Origin: an uncultured Paracoccaceae bacterium
Lineage (GTDB): Bacteria > Pseudomonadota > Alphaproteobacteria > Rhodobacterales > Rhodobacteraceae
NCBI GenBank assembly: GCA_947502145.1
Contig: CANMYO010000002.1
Coordinates: forward strand, 62,001 to 126,000
Length of the DNA stretch: 64,000 nt
Direction: 5' to 3'
The position numbers were made by a program, and so were the translations under genes. Within the stretch, counting starts at the first letter, position 1. The number at the start of each line of letters is the position of its first letter. A model generated the notes under the pieces. The model was not told the origin of the DNA and searched no databases. It was given only the letters and a program-made list of their open reading frames with translations. Shown piece by piece: positions 53,513-61,755 of the stretch.

Positions 53513-53824
53513 ATGGCCTGGATTGACGTGTGTGACGCAGAAGATATCGAATTGGAGGACGTGATCCGCTTTGACCACGCCGGGCGTACTTTTGCGATCT
53601 ACCGCGATCTGGAAGGTCAGGTCTTTGCCACCGACGGGCTTTGCACCCACGAACAGGTGCATCTGGCTGATGGGCTGGTGATGGATGATACAATTGAATG
53701 CCCCAAGCATAACGGGCGGTTCAACTATCAGACCGGAGAAGCCCTGCGGGCACCGGTCTGCGTCAATCTGGCAACCTATCCGGCCCGCCTGAATGGCGCG
53801 CGCATCGAAATTGAGGTCTCCTAG
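53513..53824 (+). CDS. MocE-type Rieske [2Fe-2S] ferredoxin
   Basis: 103 residues. Rieske cluster ligands are Cys44-His46 in GLCTHEQVHLADG and Cys63-His66 in IECPKHNGRFN, the C-x-H ... C-x-x-H pattern of soluble bacterial Rieske ferredoxins. It lies immediately after the diiron oxygenase gene and one base before the PanB-like gene. Electron donor to the oxygenase by context. Confidence 0.9.
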   Translation: MAWIDVCDAEDIELEDVIRFDHAGRTFAIYRDLEGQVFATDGLCTHEQVHLADGLVMDDTIECPKHNGRFNYQTGEALRAPVCVNLATYPARLNGARIEIEVS

Positions 53825-54616
53825 ATGGAGCGGCGCTTACCTTCGGTTGCAGATCTACGGGCGCGTAAGGGCGAGCAGCTGACTATGCTGCGTTTCTTCA
53901 CGATGGCAGAGGCCCACGCAGCAGAGGCGGCCGCCATCGATATTGCGTCGGTCCCGCCTGATCTTGTCGCCAACCCCGATTATCGAAAGGCCGCGCCGGG
54001 CATATTCACCATGACCGGCAAGACCCATCTCGAATATGGCGCGCCCGAAGAATATCTGCGCGACGCGGGGCAGATGATCCTGAATGGGGCTGATGCCGTC
54101 TATTGCTCTGGCAGTCTGGATACCGTGGCCCGGCTTGCCCGCGAATATATTCCGGTTGTCGGCCATGTCGGGCTGGTGCCGGCGCGGGCCACCTGGACGG
54201 GCGGATTCAGTGCCGTTGGCAAAACCGCGAAAGAGGCGCTGCAGCTTTATGCGGCCTGCAAGGCCTATCGGGATGCCGGCGCATTTGCGGTCGAGATAGA
54301 GGTTGTCCCGGTTGAAGTCGCCAGCGCCATCAGCGCCCGACTTGATCTGCTGTTGTGGTCAATGGGGGCGGGCGCAGGCTGTGATGCGCAATACCTTTTT
54401 GCCGAAGATATCCTGGGCGAAAACCGCGGCCATGTTCCGCGCCACGCAAAGGTCTATCGCGACTTTGCAGCGGAATACGACCGATTGCAGGCAGAACGGG
54501 TGGCGGCGTTTTCGGAATTTCGTGCAGACGTGGTATCCGGGGCGTTTCCGCAAGCGCCACATCTCGTTCACATGGCACCGGCAGAGCTTGACGCCTTCCG
54601 AGAGGCGCTGGAATGA
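53825..54616 (+). CDS. PanB (ketopantoate hydroxymethyltransferase)-like protein lacking metal ligands
   Basis: 263 residues, PanB length. Family features: N-terminal VADLRARKGEQLTMLRFF, PVVGHVGLVPARATWTGGFSA, DAGAFAVEIEVVPVEVASAI with Glu159 at the place of the catalytic base, and MGAGAGCDAQYLFAEDILGE. By eye the three Mg2+ ligands of E. coli PanB (Asp45, Asp84, Glu114) are replaced: VPPD for VGDS, TGKT for ADLP, and YCSGS for KIEGG. So the enzyme probably does not make ketopantoate. It sits in the operon after the oxygenase-ferredoxin pair; a role in C1 or aldol chemistry of the pathway is speculative. Confidence 0.8.
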   Translation: MERRLPSVADLRARKGEQLTMLRFFTMAEAHAAEAAAIDIASVPPDLVANPDYRKAAPGIFTMTGKTHLEYGAPEEYLRDAGQMILNGADAVYCSGSLDTVARLAREYIPVVGHVGLVPARATWTGGFSAVGKTAKEALQLYAACKAYRDAGAFAVEIEVVPVEVASAISARLDLLLWSMGAGAGCDAQYLFAEDILGENRGHVPRHAKVYRDFAAEYDRLQAERVAAFSEFRADVVSGAFPQAPHLVHMAPAELDAFREALE

Positions 54617-55377
54617 AGCTTGAGCTAAGCGATAGGGTGGTCGTTGTCACCGGTGCCGCCAAGGGTATTGGTCTGGCGATTTCAAAGGCCGTGGCCGATG
54701 CGCAGCCTGCCGGGTTGCTGATGACCGACATGGACGCCGCCGTGTTGCAAGAGGCCAAGGCGCTGGATGCCACGGCGGTCGTCTCGGACCTGCTGGGCCG
54801 GACTGCGCCGGACACGATCATGACCACGGCAATCAACCGGTTTGGTCGCGTTGACGGGCTTGTGAATGCGGCCGGCCTGACGACGCGTGGATCGGTGCAA
54901 TCAGGCAGCGAAGAGCTCTGGGATGCGCTGTTTGCAATCAATGCAAAGGCGCCGTTCTTTTTGATGCAGAAGGTCATCAACGATCTGTCAGAGCGGGGCG
55001 CAGCGGGCAGCATCGTTAATGTGCTGTCGATCCATGCGCATGGTGGCGCGCCTGATCTGGGGATCTACGCAGGCAGCAAAGGCGCGCTCGCCACATTGAC
55101 CAAGAATGCTGCCAACGCCCATTTGCCGCAGCGCATTCGGATCAACGGCATCAACCTTGGCTGGGTTGCGACGCCATCGGAACACCACATGCAAGCCAAC
55201 ATCCTCGGCCAGGGCCCCGACTGGCAGGCCGCCGTCGCCAGCACCCGTCCGCTTGGCCGTCTGATTACCGCGCAGGAGGCGGCGAAACTTGCGCTGTTCT
55301 TGCTCTCGGACCTGTCCATCCCAATGACCGGTGCGCTGATCGATCTTGAACAACATGTCACGGGGGCGATCCATTGA
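54613..55377 (+). CDS. SDR-family oxidoreductase
   Basis: 254 residues. Classical SDR: cofactor motif TGAAKGIG, structural NAAG (NAAGLTTRG), catalytic Ser in NVLSIHAHGG, and YAGSK with Tyr and Lys. An acidic residue after beta-2 (MTDMDAAV) suggests NAD over NADP. ATGA overlap with the PanB-like gene. Likely oxidises a hydroxyl of the sugar or cyclitol after demethylation; substrate unknown. Confidence 0.92.
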   Translation: MKLELSDRVVVVTGAAKGIGLAISKAVADAQPAGLLMTDMDAAVLQEAKALDATAVVSDLLGRTAPDTIMTTAINRFGRVDGLVNAAGLTTRGSVQSGSEELWDALFAINAKAPFFLMQKVINDLSERGAAGSIVNVLSIHAHGGAPDLGIYAGSKGALATLTKNAANAHLPQRIRINGINLGWVATPSEHHMQANILGQGPDWQAAVASTRPLGRLITAQEAAKLALFLLSDLSIPMTGALIDLEQHVTGAIH

Positions 55378-56093
55378 ACGGCTTTGATTTCACCCGTCAC
55401 CGAGTCTGCATCATTGGCGCAAGCCAAGGCGGCATCGGCGCTGCAATGGCACATGAATTCGCCAGTGCTGGGGCAGAGGTGGTGATAACTGGTATCGAAG
55501 ATGCGCCGCTGCCCGCAGAACAGGCGGCATTTGCCTATCAGCAGCTTGACGTCACGGATGCGCATGCAATTGACGGTTTTGCGGCCGGGTTGGCCGGGCT
55601 GGATGTTCTGATCAACTGCGCTGCGATCACAGCGCGCGGGGCCGAGATGGATGATGCCTTCTTTGCCAAGGTGCTCGACGTCAACCTGCAGGGCAGCCTG
55701 CGCACCGCGCGAGCATTTCATCATCATTTGCGCAACCGGCAGGGCAGCGTGATCAATGTCGCGTCGATGTATGCCCAATTCGGGTCACCGCAAAACCCTG
55801 CCTATGGGGCCAGCAAGGCAGGGGTGCAGCAGCTGACCAAATCACTGGCGATCGCCTGGGCGGGTGATGGCATCCGGGTGAACGCAATCGCGCCCGGCTT
55901 TGTCGTGACGGCCCAGTCGGCAAAGTCGCGCGAGGATTCTCTGCATGTGGAAAACGTCACAAAACGTACCCCCCTTGGGCGCTGGGCCAATCCAGCTGAC
56001 ATCGCTGGCGCGGCGCTGTTTCTCGCGTCGCCTATGGCGGGTTTTATCACCGGCACCTGCATTCCTATTGACGGGGGATACTCAATTGCGTGA
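55374..56093 (+). CDS. SDR-family oxidoreductase
   Basis: 239 residues starting at TTG 55374, which overlaps the preceding stop (TTGA); no better start is in frame. Cofactor motif reads GASQGGIG, NCAA at the NNAG position, Ser in NVASMYAQFG and YGASK for the active site, GGYSIA at the end. Second dehydrogenase in tandem; the pair could act on successive carbons or opposite directions. Confidence 0.9.
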   Translation: MNGFDFTRHRVCIIGASQGGIGAAMAHEFASAGAEVVITGIEDAPLPAEQAAFAYQQLDVTDAHAIDGFAAGLAGLDVLINCAAITARGAEMDDAFFAKVLDVNLQGSLRTARAFHHHLRNRQGSVINVASMYAQFGSPQNPAYGASKAGVQQLTKSLAIAWAGDGIRVNAIAPGFVVTAQSAKSREDSLHVENVTKRTPLGRWANPADIAGAALFLASPMAGFITGTCIPIDGGYSIA

Positions 56094-56114
56094 GCCTGAT
56101 ACGAAGGAGGAACC

Positions 56115-57275
56115 ATGTCAGACCTGACGTCCATTACGGCCGCCGTCATTGGGACCGGGTTCATTGGGGGTGTCCATATAGGCGCGCTGCGTCGCCTTGG
56201 CCTGGATGTCAAAGGTGTACTTGGCTCAAGCGCGGCGCGCGGACGTGAAGGCGCGCTGGCCCATGGCGTTGCGCAGTCCTACGATGACCTTGATGCGCTG
56301 CTGTCTGATGATGCTGTCGACGTGGTGCATGTCACCTCTCCAAATTACGCCCATTACGATCAGGTGAAGGCGGTTCTTGCGGCGGGTAAGCATGTGATCT
56401 GCGAAAAGCCGCTCGCGATGACTGCGTCACAATCCGCCGAAATGGTGGCATTGGCGCGGGCATCGGGGCTGATCGCTGCGGTATGCTACAACATCCGGTT
56501 CTATCCACTGAACCAGCACGCGCGCGGCATGGTTGCCGAGGGCGCGATGGGGGATTTGCGTTTTATCACAGGTCATTACCATCAGGACTGGCTCGCCAAG
56601 CCAACGGACTGGAACTGGCGCCTTGAGGTCGAATCGGGCGGTGCGCTGCGGTCGGTGGGGGATATTGGGACACATTGGGTGGATCTGATGACCTTTGTCA
56701 CCGGACAGCGCGTGACTGAGGTGTTTGCCGATTTGACGACCTTCATTCCGCAACGCCAAAAACCGGTTGGCCCGGTTGAGACCTTTGGCAAGGGCACCTC
56801 GGGCGCGACGCAGACGCAGCAGATTCAGACCGACGACGCGGCGATGATCATGCTGCGATTTGATGGTGGGGCAAAAGGGGTGATGACAACCAGCCAGATC
56901 AATATTGGGCGCAAGAATTCGTTACAGTGGGAAATCGCCGGGTCCGCATGTTCCGCGGCATGGGACAGCGAAACACCCGACCATCTGTTTATCGGGCACC
57001 GCGATGCGCCCAACCAGATCCTGCAGCGGGATGCGGCGATGATGAACGCCACCGGCGCTGCGGCCGCGGCGATGCCCGGTGGCCATGTGGAAGGATTTGC
57101 AGACAGCTTCCGTGCCTTCTTTGCCCAGGTCTATGGTGACGTGTCTCGCGGAAGACGCTCCGCTGATGCCACCTGGGCCAGCTTTGCCGATGGGCATCAT
57201 GAAATGGAGTTCTGTGATGCGGTACTCGCAAGCCACGCCAGCGGTGGCTGGGTATCACTAGGGGGGACAAGCTGA
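56115..57275 (+). CDS. Gfo/Idh/MocA-family oxidoreductase (MocA-like)
   Basis: 386 residues. N-terminal Rossmann motif VIGTGFIGGVHIGAL, the EKP motif (VICEKPLAM) with catalytic Lys, and a C-terminal substrate domain with DWNWRLEVESGGALRSVGDI and HWVDL. Strong ribosome site AAGGAGG at 56103-56110, the best in this operon. In rhizopine loci MocA is such a dehydrogenase; here it adjoins the MocC-like isomerase with TGATG overlap. Confidence 0.92.
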   Translation: MSDLTSITAAVIGTGFIGGVHIGALRRLGLDVKGVLGSSAARGREGALAHGVAQSYDDLDALLSDDAVDVVHVTSPNYAHYDQVKAVLAAGKHVICEKPLAMTASQSAEMVALARASGLIAAVCYNIRFYPLNQHARGMVAEGAMGDLRFITGHYHQDWLAKPTDWNWRLEVESGGALRSVGDIGTHWVDLMTFVTGQRVTEVFADLTTFIPQRQKPVGPVETFGKGTSGATQTQQIQTDDAAMIMLRFDGGAKGVMTTSQINIGRKNSLQWEIAGSACSAAWDSETPDHLFIGHRDAPNQILQRDAAMMNATGAAAAAMPGGHVEGFADSFRAFFAQVYGDVSRGRRSADATWASFADGHHEMEFCDAVLASHASGGWVSLGGTS

Positions 57276-58186
57276 TGCAACTTGGATTACTGACTGCGCC
57301 GTTTGAGGACACCAACCTGATCGAGGTCGCTGACTGGACGGCAGCCAATGGCATGAGCGCACTTGAAATTGCCTGCTGGCCCGCCAGCGGTGGCGAAAAG
57401 CGCCGCTATGCGGGCACCAGCCACATCAATGTGGATGGGCTGACGCAGGCGCAGGGCGCAGACATCATTGCCGCGCTGGACGACAAGGGCATCACCGTGT
57501 CCGGGCTGGGCTATTATCCCAATCCGCTACATCGGGACGCCGATCATCGAGACGCGGTCATCGGCCACCTCAAAAAGGTGATCACCGCTGCGGGCCTGAT
57601 GGGCGTGCCTGTGGTGAATACCTTTGTCGGGGGGGATCGCGCGCTTGGCGTTGATGACAACTGGACCCGCGCAACGCAAATTTTCCCCGATATCGTGCGA
57701 CATGCGCAGGATGCGGGCGTGACGCTGGCCTTTGAGAACTGCCCGATGATCTTTTCGCAGGATGAATGGCCCGGCGGACACAATATCGCCTACAGTCCAC
57801 GTATCTGGCGCCGCATTCTTGAAACCTGGGATGGGGTTGGGATGAACTTCGACCCCAGTCACCTTGTCCTGCAAATGATTGATCAGGGTCGCTTCATCCG
57901 CGAATTTGGCAGCCATTTTGCCCATGTCCACGCCAAGGACCTGATGATCGACCGCGACGGGCTATACGAACGGGGTATCCTGTCCGCCGGGATGGGCTGG
58001 CAGGTGCCGCGGCTTTGCGGGCTTGGGGATGTCGACTGGGGCGACTTTTTTGGCCAGCTCTATCGGGTTGGCTATGACGGCGCAGTCATCATCGAACACG
58101 AAGACCGCGATTTTGAAGGCAGTGATGACAAGGTGAAACGGGGTTTCTGCCTTGCCCGCGATATTTTGAGCCCCTTCATCAAATAG
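57275..58186 (+). CDS. sugar phosphate isomerase/epimerase (AP endonuclease 2 fold, MocC-like)
   Basis: 303 residues, TIM-barrel of the xylose isomerase-like superfamily. Metal-site candidates: TLAFENCPMIFSQDEWPGGH (Glu), MNFDPSHLVLQMID (Asp, His), HVHAKDLMIDRDG (His) and VIIEHEDRDFEG (Glu). Start ATG overlaps the dehydrogenase stop. MocC of rhizopine loci belongs to this family. Followed by a 40-nt gap and the binding-protein gene. Confidence 0.88.
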   Translation: MQLGLLTAPFEDTNLIEVADWTAANGMSALEIACWPASGGEKRRYAGTSHINVDGLTQAQGADIIAALDDKGITVSGLGYYPNPLHRDADHRDAVIGHLKKVITAAGLMGVPVVNTFVGGDRALGVDDNWTRATQIFPDIVRHAQDAGVTLAFENCPMIFSQDEWPGGHNIAYSPRIWRRILETWDGVGMNFDPSHLVLQMIDQGRFIREFGSHFAHVHAKDLMIDRDGLYERGILSAGMGWQVPRLCGLGDVDWGDFFGQLYRVGYDGAVIIEHEDRDFEGSDDKVKRGFCLARDILSPFIK

Positions 58187-58226
58187 GGGCATGTAGGACG
58201 ACCAAAACCTTTAGGGAGGAAGATCA

Positions 58227-59264
58227 ATGAAAAGATTTATGTCAACCACAGCGGCGATTGCGATGCTGACCACCAGCCTGTCTGGTGCTGCATTTGCCGA
58301 GGGTCACGGTGGCTATACGCTGGGCATTTCAAACACGGTGCAGGGCAATGGCTGGCGCGAAGAAATGGTCTGCGCAATGAAGGCGCAGGCGCTGGTGTCG
58401 GGCAAGGTTGATGCGCTCAACATTGCGCACCGCAACACCGATGCGGCGGGCCAGCTTGAGGACATCCGCAATCTGATCGAAGCGGGTGTTGATGCGATTG
58501 TACTGAACCCCGCCAATTCAGAGGCTGTGAACTCGGCCATTGAAGAGGCAATTGCCGCAGGCATCGTTGTTGTCGCCGTGGATCAGGCAGTCACTGCCGA
58601 AGGGGCCTATGTGCTGTCTAACAATCAGGAAGAATACGCCTACCTCGGGGCGAAATGGCTGTTCGAAGAGCTCGGCGGGTCCGGTGATGTGGTCTATATG
58701 CGCGGCGCTGCCGGTGCTGGCGCTGACAATGACCGCGACACCGGCTTCAAACGCGCGCTGGCAGAATTCCCTGACATCAACGTCGCCCATGAGGTCTTTA
58801 CAGGTTGGCAGCAAGATCAGGGCAAGCAGCAGATCCTTGACTATCTGGCGACTGGTCTGCCCGTTGACGGTGTCTGGACCTCGGGCATCGACAATGTGAT
58901 CGTGGATGCCTTTGTGGAAAGTGACGTCCCACTTGTGCCCATCGTCGGTGCGGACAACGCCGGGTTTGTCGGCCAGCTGGCAAACATGGAAGGGTTCACC
59001 GGCGCGGCGGTCACCAATCCGGGCTCAATCGGCGGTGCCGGCGTGACACTGGCGCTGCAGGTTCTGGATGGTGAAATTCCCGACAGCAACACCGTGCATG
59101 TTGATCCTTCAATCTGGGCCAACAACGATCCCGCCGGCATGGAGCTGATTGCCGGCGCTCAGAACCCCAACCTTGACCCGGAATGGCCGGTCAGCGTGAT
59201 GATTCCGGGATGGACAGACTATTCCATGGAAGAAATCATCGCCTGTAAAGGTCCGGGCGAATAG
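58227..59264 (+). CDS. sugar ABC transporter substrate-binding protein (RbsB/MocB-like)
   Basis: 345 residues, signal peptide ending SGAAFAEGHG. Periplasmic binding protein type I with LGISNTVQGNGWREEMVCAM, IEAGVDAIVLNPANSEAVNS and VVAVDQAVTAEGAYVLSNNQ, the ribose/inositol-binding class. Ribosome site AGGGAGGAAGATCA. Downstream hairpin at 59272-59297 and then the ATPase gene. Probably binds the O-methylated compound or a related cyclitol. Confidence 0.9.
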   Translation: MKRFMSTTAAIAMLTTSLSGAAFAEGHGGYTLGISNTVQGNGWREEMVCAMKAQALVSGKVDALNIAHRNTDAAGQLEDIRNLIEAGVDAIVLNPANSEAVNSAIEEAIAAGIVVVAVDQAVTAEGAYVLSNNQEEYAYLGAKWLFEELGGSGDVVYMRGAAGAGADNDRDTGFKRALAEFPDINVAHEVFTGWQQDQGKQQILDYLATGLPVDGVWTSGIDNVIVDAFVESDVPLVPIVGADNAGFVGQLANMEGFTGAAVTNPGSIGGAGVTLALQVLDGEIPDSNTVHVDPSIWANNDPAGMELIAGAQNPNLDPEWPVSVMIPGWTDYSMEEIIACKGPGE

Positions 59265-59271
59265 GCAGACA

Positions 59272-59297
59272 ACGGCCCCGGCATCCGTCGGGGCCGT
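59272..59297 (+). terminator. intercistronic hairpin after the binding-protein gene
   Basis: ACGGCCCCG and CGGGGCCGT form a perfect 9-bp stem with an 8-nt loop starting 8 nt after the stop, then ACCTTCTTT. Probably partial attenuation that keeps binding protein in excess over the ATPase and permeases. Confidence 0.65.
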
Positions 59298-59323
59298 ACC
59301 TTCTTTGACGATTGGCTGATATC

Positions 59324-60811
59324 ATGACCAGCGACACGCCCCTGCTGCATGCCAGCGGGGTTTCCAAACGGTTTGGCGCGGTTGTGGCGCTGAAGGATGC
59401 TTCGCTCACCATCAAGAAGGGCGAAATCGTCGCCCTGATGGGTGCAAACGGTGCCGGCAAATCCACGTTTGTCAAAGTCCTGACCGGGGCGCTGAAACGT
59501 GACAACGGAACGGTGAAAATTCACGGCGCGGACCAGCATATCGGTTCACCGGGCGCGGCGCGGCGTGCCGGACTTGTGCCGGTCTATCAGGAGCCCTCGC
59601 TGATCCCCGATCTGGACGTTGCGGACAATCTGGCGCTGGGCAATACGCCGGTTGAACCATTCCTGCACTGGGTTGAGGCGCTTGGGATCAGCGGATTGCG
59701 GCTGGATGACATGATCGGCAACCTGCCGCTGGCGACCTTGCGCATTCTTGATCTCGCCCGCGCGCTGGCCAGCGAACCCGAGGTGCTCTTGCTGGACGAG
59801 ATGACAGCCGCCCTGCCCACCGATCTGGTAGAAAAGGTGCTCGCCGTCGTGCGCGGGCAGGCCGACAAGGGGCAGGCGGTCATCTATATTTCGCACCGGT
59901 TCACTGAAATCGCGGAAATCTGTGATCGTGCCACGGTGTTGCGTGATGGCGAGACCGTTGGCGATCTCGCCATCGCTGACGGGGTCGAAGACAAGGTGGT
60001 CGAACTGATGCTGGGGGCCGCTCTTGGCGCTGGTCCTGCCGTTGCGGAGGCAAGCGCCAGACCCACAGGCGTGCCACGCCTTGATGTGCACCAGCTGCGG
60101 GCGGGGACACGGCTGGCAGATGTCAGCCTGCAACTTTTTCCCGGCGAGGTGCTTGGCGTAGTCGCACTCGAAGGGCAGGGACAGGACGAATTGTTTGATG
60201 CCATCGCCGGGATGATCCGGCCCGATGGCGGCACCATGGCCGTCAATGGCAAGGAGGTGCGATTCCATCATCCTGCCGATGCGATTGCGCAGGGCCTGAC
60301 ATTTGTGCCCGGAGATCGCGCCGAAGGGCTGCTGATGCAGCGCAGCGTACATGAAAACATCGCCCTTCCGATGCTGGCACGGATGCGCAACTGGGGCGCG
60401 ATCAAGATGCGGCGCGAGGCGTCAAAGGTGCGGGATGCCGTCGCACGGATGCAGATCGACATTCGCGCCCAGGGCGAGGTGCAGCGCCTCTCGGGGGGCA
60501 ATCAGCAAAAGGTGACAATCGGGCGCTGGATCGCAACCGGTGTCGAGACACTTTTGCTGTTTGACCCCACGCGCGGGATTGATGTGCGCACCAAACGTCA
60601 AATCTACGGGTTGGTGCGTGAATTGGCGGATCAGGGTGCGGCGGTGCTCTATTACACCTCGGAACTGGCCGAGGTGCCAGCGGCCTGTGACCGCGCCGTC
60701 GTGATCTTTCAGGGGCGTGTCGTCGATGTGATCCCTGCGGACAGAGCGGACGAACAGACGTTAATGCGCGCTGCCTACGGGCTGACCAACGCGCATGAGG
60801 TGCCTGCATGA
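59324..60811 (+). CDS. sugar ABC transporter ATPase, two fused ABC domains (RbsA/MglA type)
   Basis: 495 residues from the ATG at 59324; an in-frame TTG at 59312 is less likely. Domain 1 has Walker A GANGAGKST (40-48), Walker B Asp158-Glu159 (followed by Met instead of Pro) and His191, but its signature reads LPLAT (134-138) instead of LSxGQ. Domain 2 has signature LSGGNQ (389-394) but a weak Walker A (EGQGQ, 283-287) and Walker B TLLLFDPTRG with Phe413-Asp414 for Asp-Glu. Domain 2 Walker A decay is usual in this family; loss of signature 1 is not. Stop overlaps the next permease. Confidence 0.88.
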   Translation: MTSDTPLLHASGVSKRFGAVVALKDASLTIKKGEIVALMGANGAGKSTFVKVLTGALKRDNGTVKIHGADQHIGSPGAARRAGLVPVYQEPSLIPDLDVADNLALGNTPVEPFLHWVEALGISGLRLDDMIGNLPLATLRILDLARALASEPEVLLLDEMTAALPTDLVEKVLAVVRGQADKGQAVIYISHRFTEIAEICDRATVLRDGETVGDLAIADGVEDKVVELMLGAALGAGPAVAEASARPTGVPRLDVHQLRAGTRLADVSLQLFPGEVLGVVALEGQGQDELFDAIAGMIRPDGGTMAVNGKEVRFHHPADAIAQGLTFVPGDRAEGLLMQRSVHENIALPMLARMRNWGAIKMRREASKVRDAVARMQIDIRAQGEVQRLSGGNQQKVTIGRWIATGVETLLLFDPTRGIDVRTKRQIYGLVRELADQGAAVLYYTSELAEVPAACDRAVVIFQGRVVDVIPADRADEQTLMRAAYGLTNAHEVPA

Positions 60812-61755
60812 CACGGTTGTTTGGCAAACATGGCTGGGTCATCGGGCTTGCTGCCCTTCTGGCGCTGCTGTTCTTGTTTACCCGTCTCATCCAGCCTGGG
60901 TTTGGCGCATCAGGGCTTGATTCACTGGCCCGCGCTACATTGCCCTTTGCCTTTGCCACCGCGGCGATGGCGGTTGTGGTGATCGCGGGCGGGATTGACC
61001 TGTCGGTGGCCTCCATGATGGCCGTCGCCGGCGTGACCGCTGCGGTCTTGATGGACGGGGCAGGCACCGGGTTTTCAGTTTTTGCAGTGGTGCTGGTGCT
61101 GGGACTTGGCCTTGTCATGGGGGCCATAAATGGCGCGCTGATCGTGGTTACGAAAGTGCCCGATATCGTGGTGACATTGGCGATGCTTTTTGTCTGGGAA
61201 GGGACCGCATTGTTGATCCTGAATGCGCCCGGCGGCGCGGCGGCGCCCTGGCTGCGCAACATCGTTGTCGGATCGGTGATTTTCCCATGGTTGCCAAAGG
61301 CTTTTGTTGTGTTGTTGATCTGTCTGGCCGTGGTCTGGGTGCCGTTACGCCGTTCAAAACTGGGGCTTTCGATCTACGCTATCGGCTCAAATGAACTCGC
61401 GGCGTACCGCTCTGGCGTGGCAATCGGGCGCACCCGGATCGCGGCCTACGCGCTATGCGGGCTGTTTGCGGCGATGGGCGGTCTGGCCCTGACCAGTGCA
61501 ACCGGCATCGGAGAACCGATCCCCGGCCCCTATCTGATGGCCAGTGTCGCAGCGGTTGTGCTGGGTGGCGTTGTGCTGGGCGGCGGCCGTGGGGCCCTGC
61601 TGGGGCCAATCGTGGCGGTGTTCATCCTGCGGCTGGTGCGGATGGATCTGACGCTGCTGTCGGTCGATCCCAACATCACGACAATCGTCGAAGGATCGAT
61701 CATGGTCGCCGTGGTGATGCTTGGCGGAATTCTGGCAGCAAGGGCAAGGTCATGA
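60808..61755 (+). CDS. sugar ABC transporter permease (RbsC type)
   Basis: 315 residues, 8-10 helices. The family motif GGIDLSVASMMAVAGVTAAV and the late GGVVLGGGRGALLGPIVAVF loop are present. Shares ATGA overlaps with the ATPase gene before and the second permease after. Heterodimeric permease with the next gene. Confidence 0.9.
   Translation: MTRLFGKHGWVIGLAALLALLFLFTRLIQPGFGASGLDSLARATLPFAFATAAMAVVVIAGGIDLSVASMMAVAGVTAAVLMDGAGTGFSVFAVVLVLGLGLVMGAINGALIVVTKVPDIVVTLAMLFVWEGTALLILNAPGGAAAPWLRNIVVGSVIFPWLPKAFVVLLICLAVVWVPLRRSKLGLSIYAIGSNELAAYRSGVAIGRTRIAAYALCGLFAAMGGLALTSATGIGEPIPGPYLMASVAAVVLGGVVLGGGRGALLGPIVAVFILRLVRMDLTLLSVDPNITTIVEGSIMVAVVMLGGILAARARS

Noticed and set aside
53825-54616. 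Annotation as panB of pantothenate synthesis
   Set aside because: The apparent loss of Asp45, Asp84 and Glu114 equivalents and lack of panC next to it argue against it.
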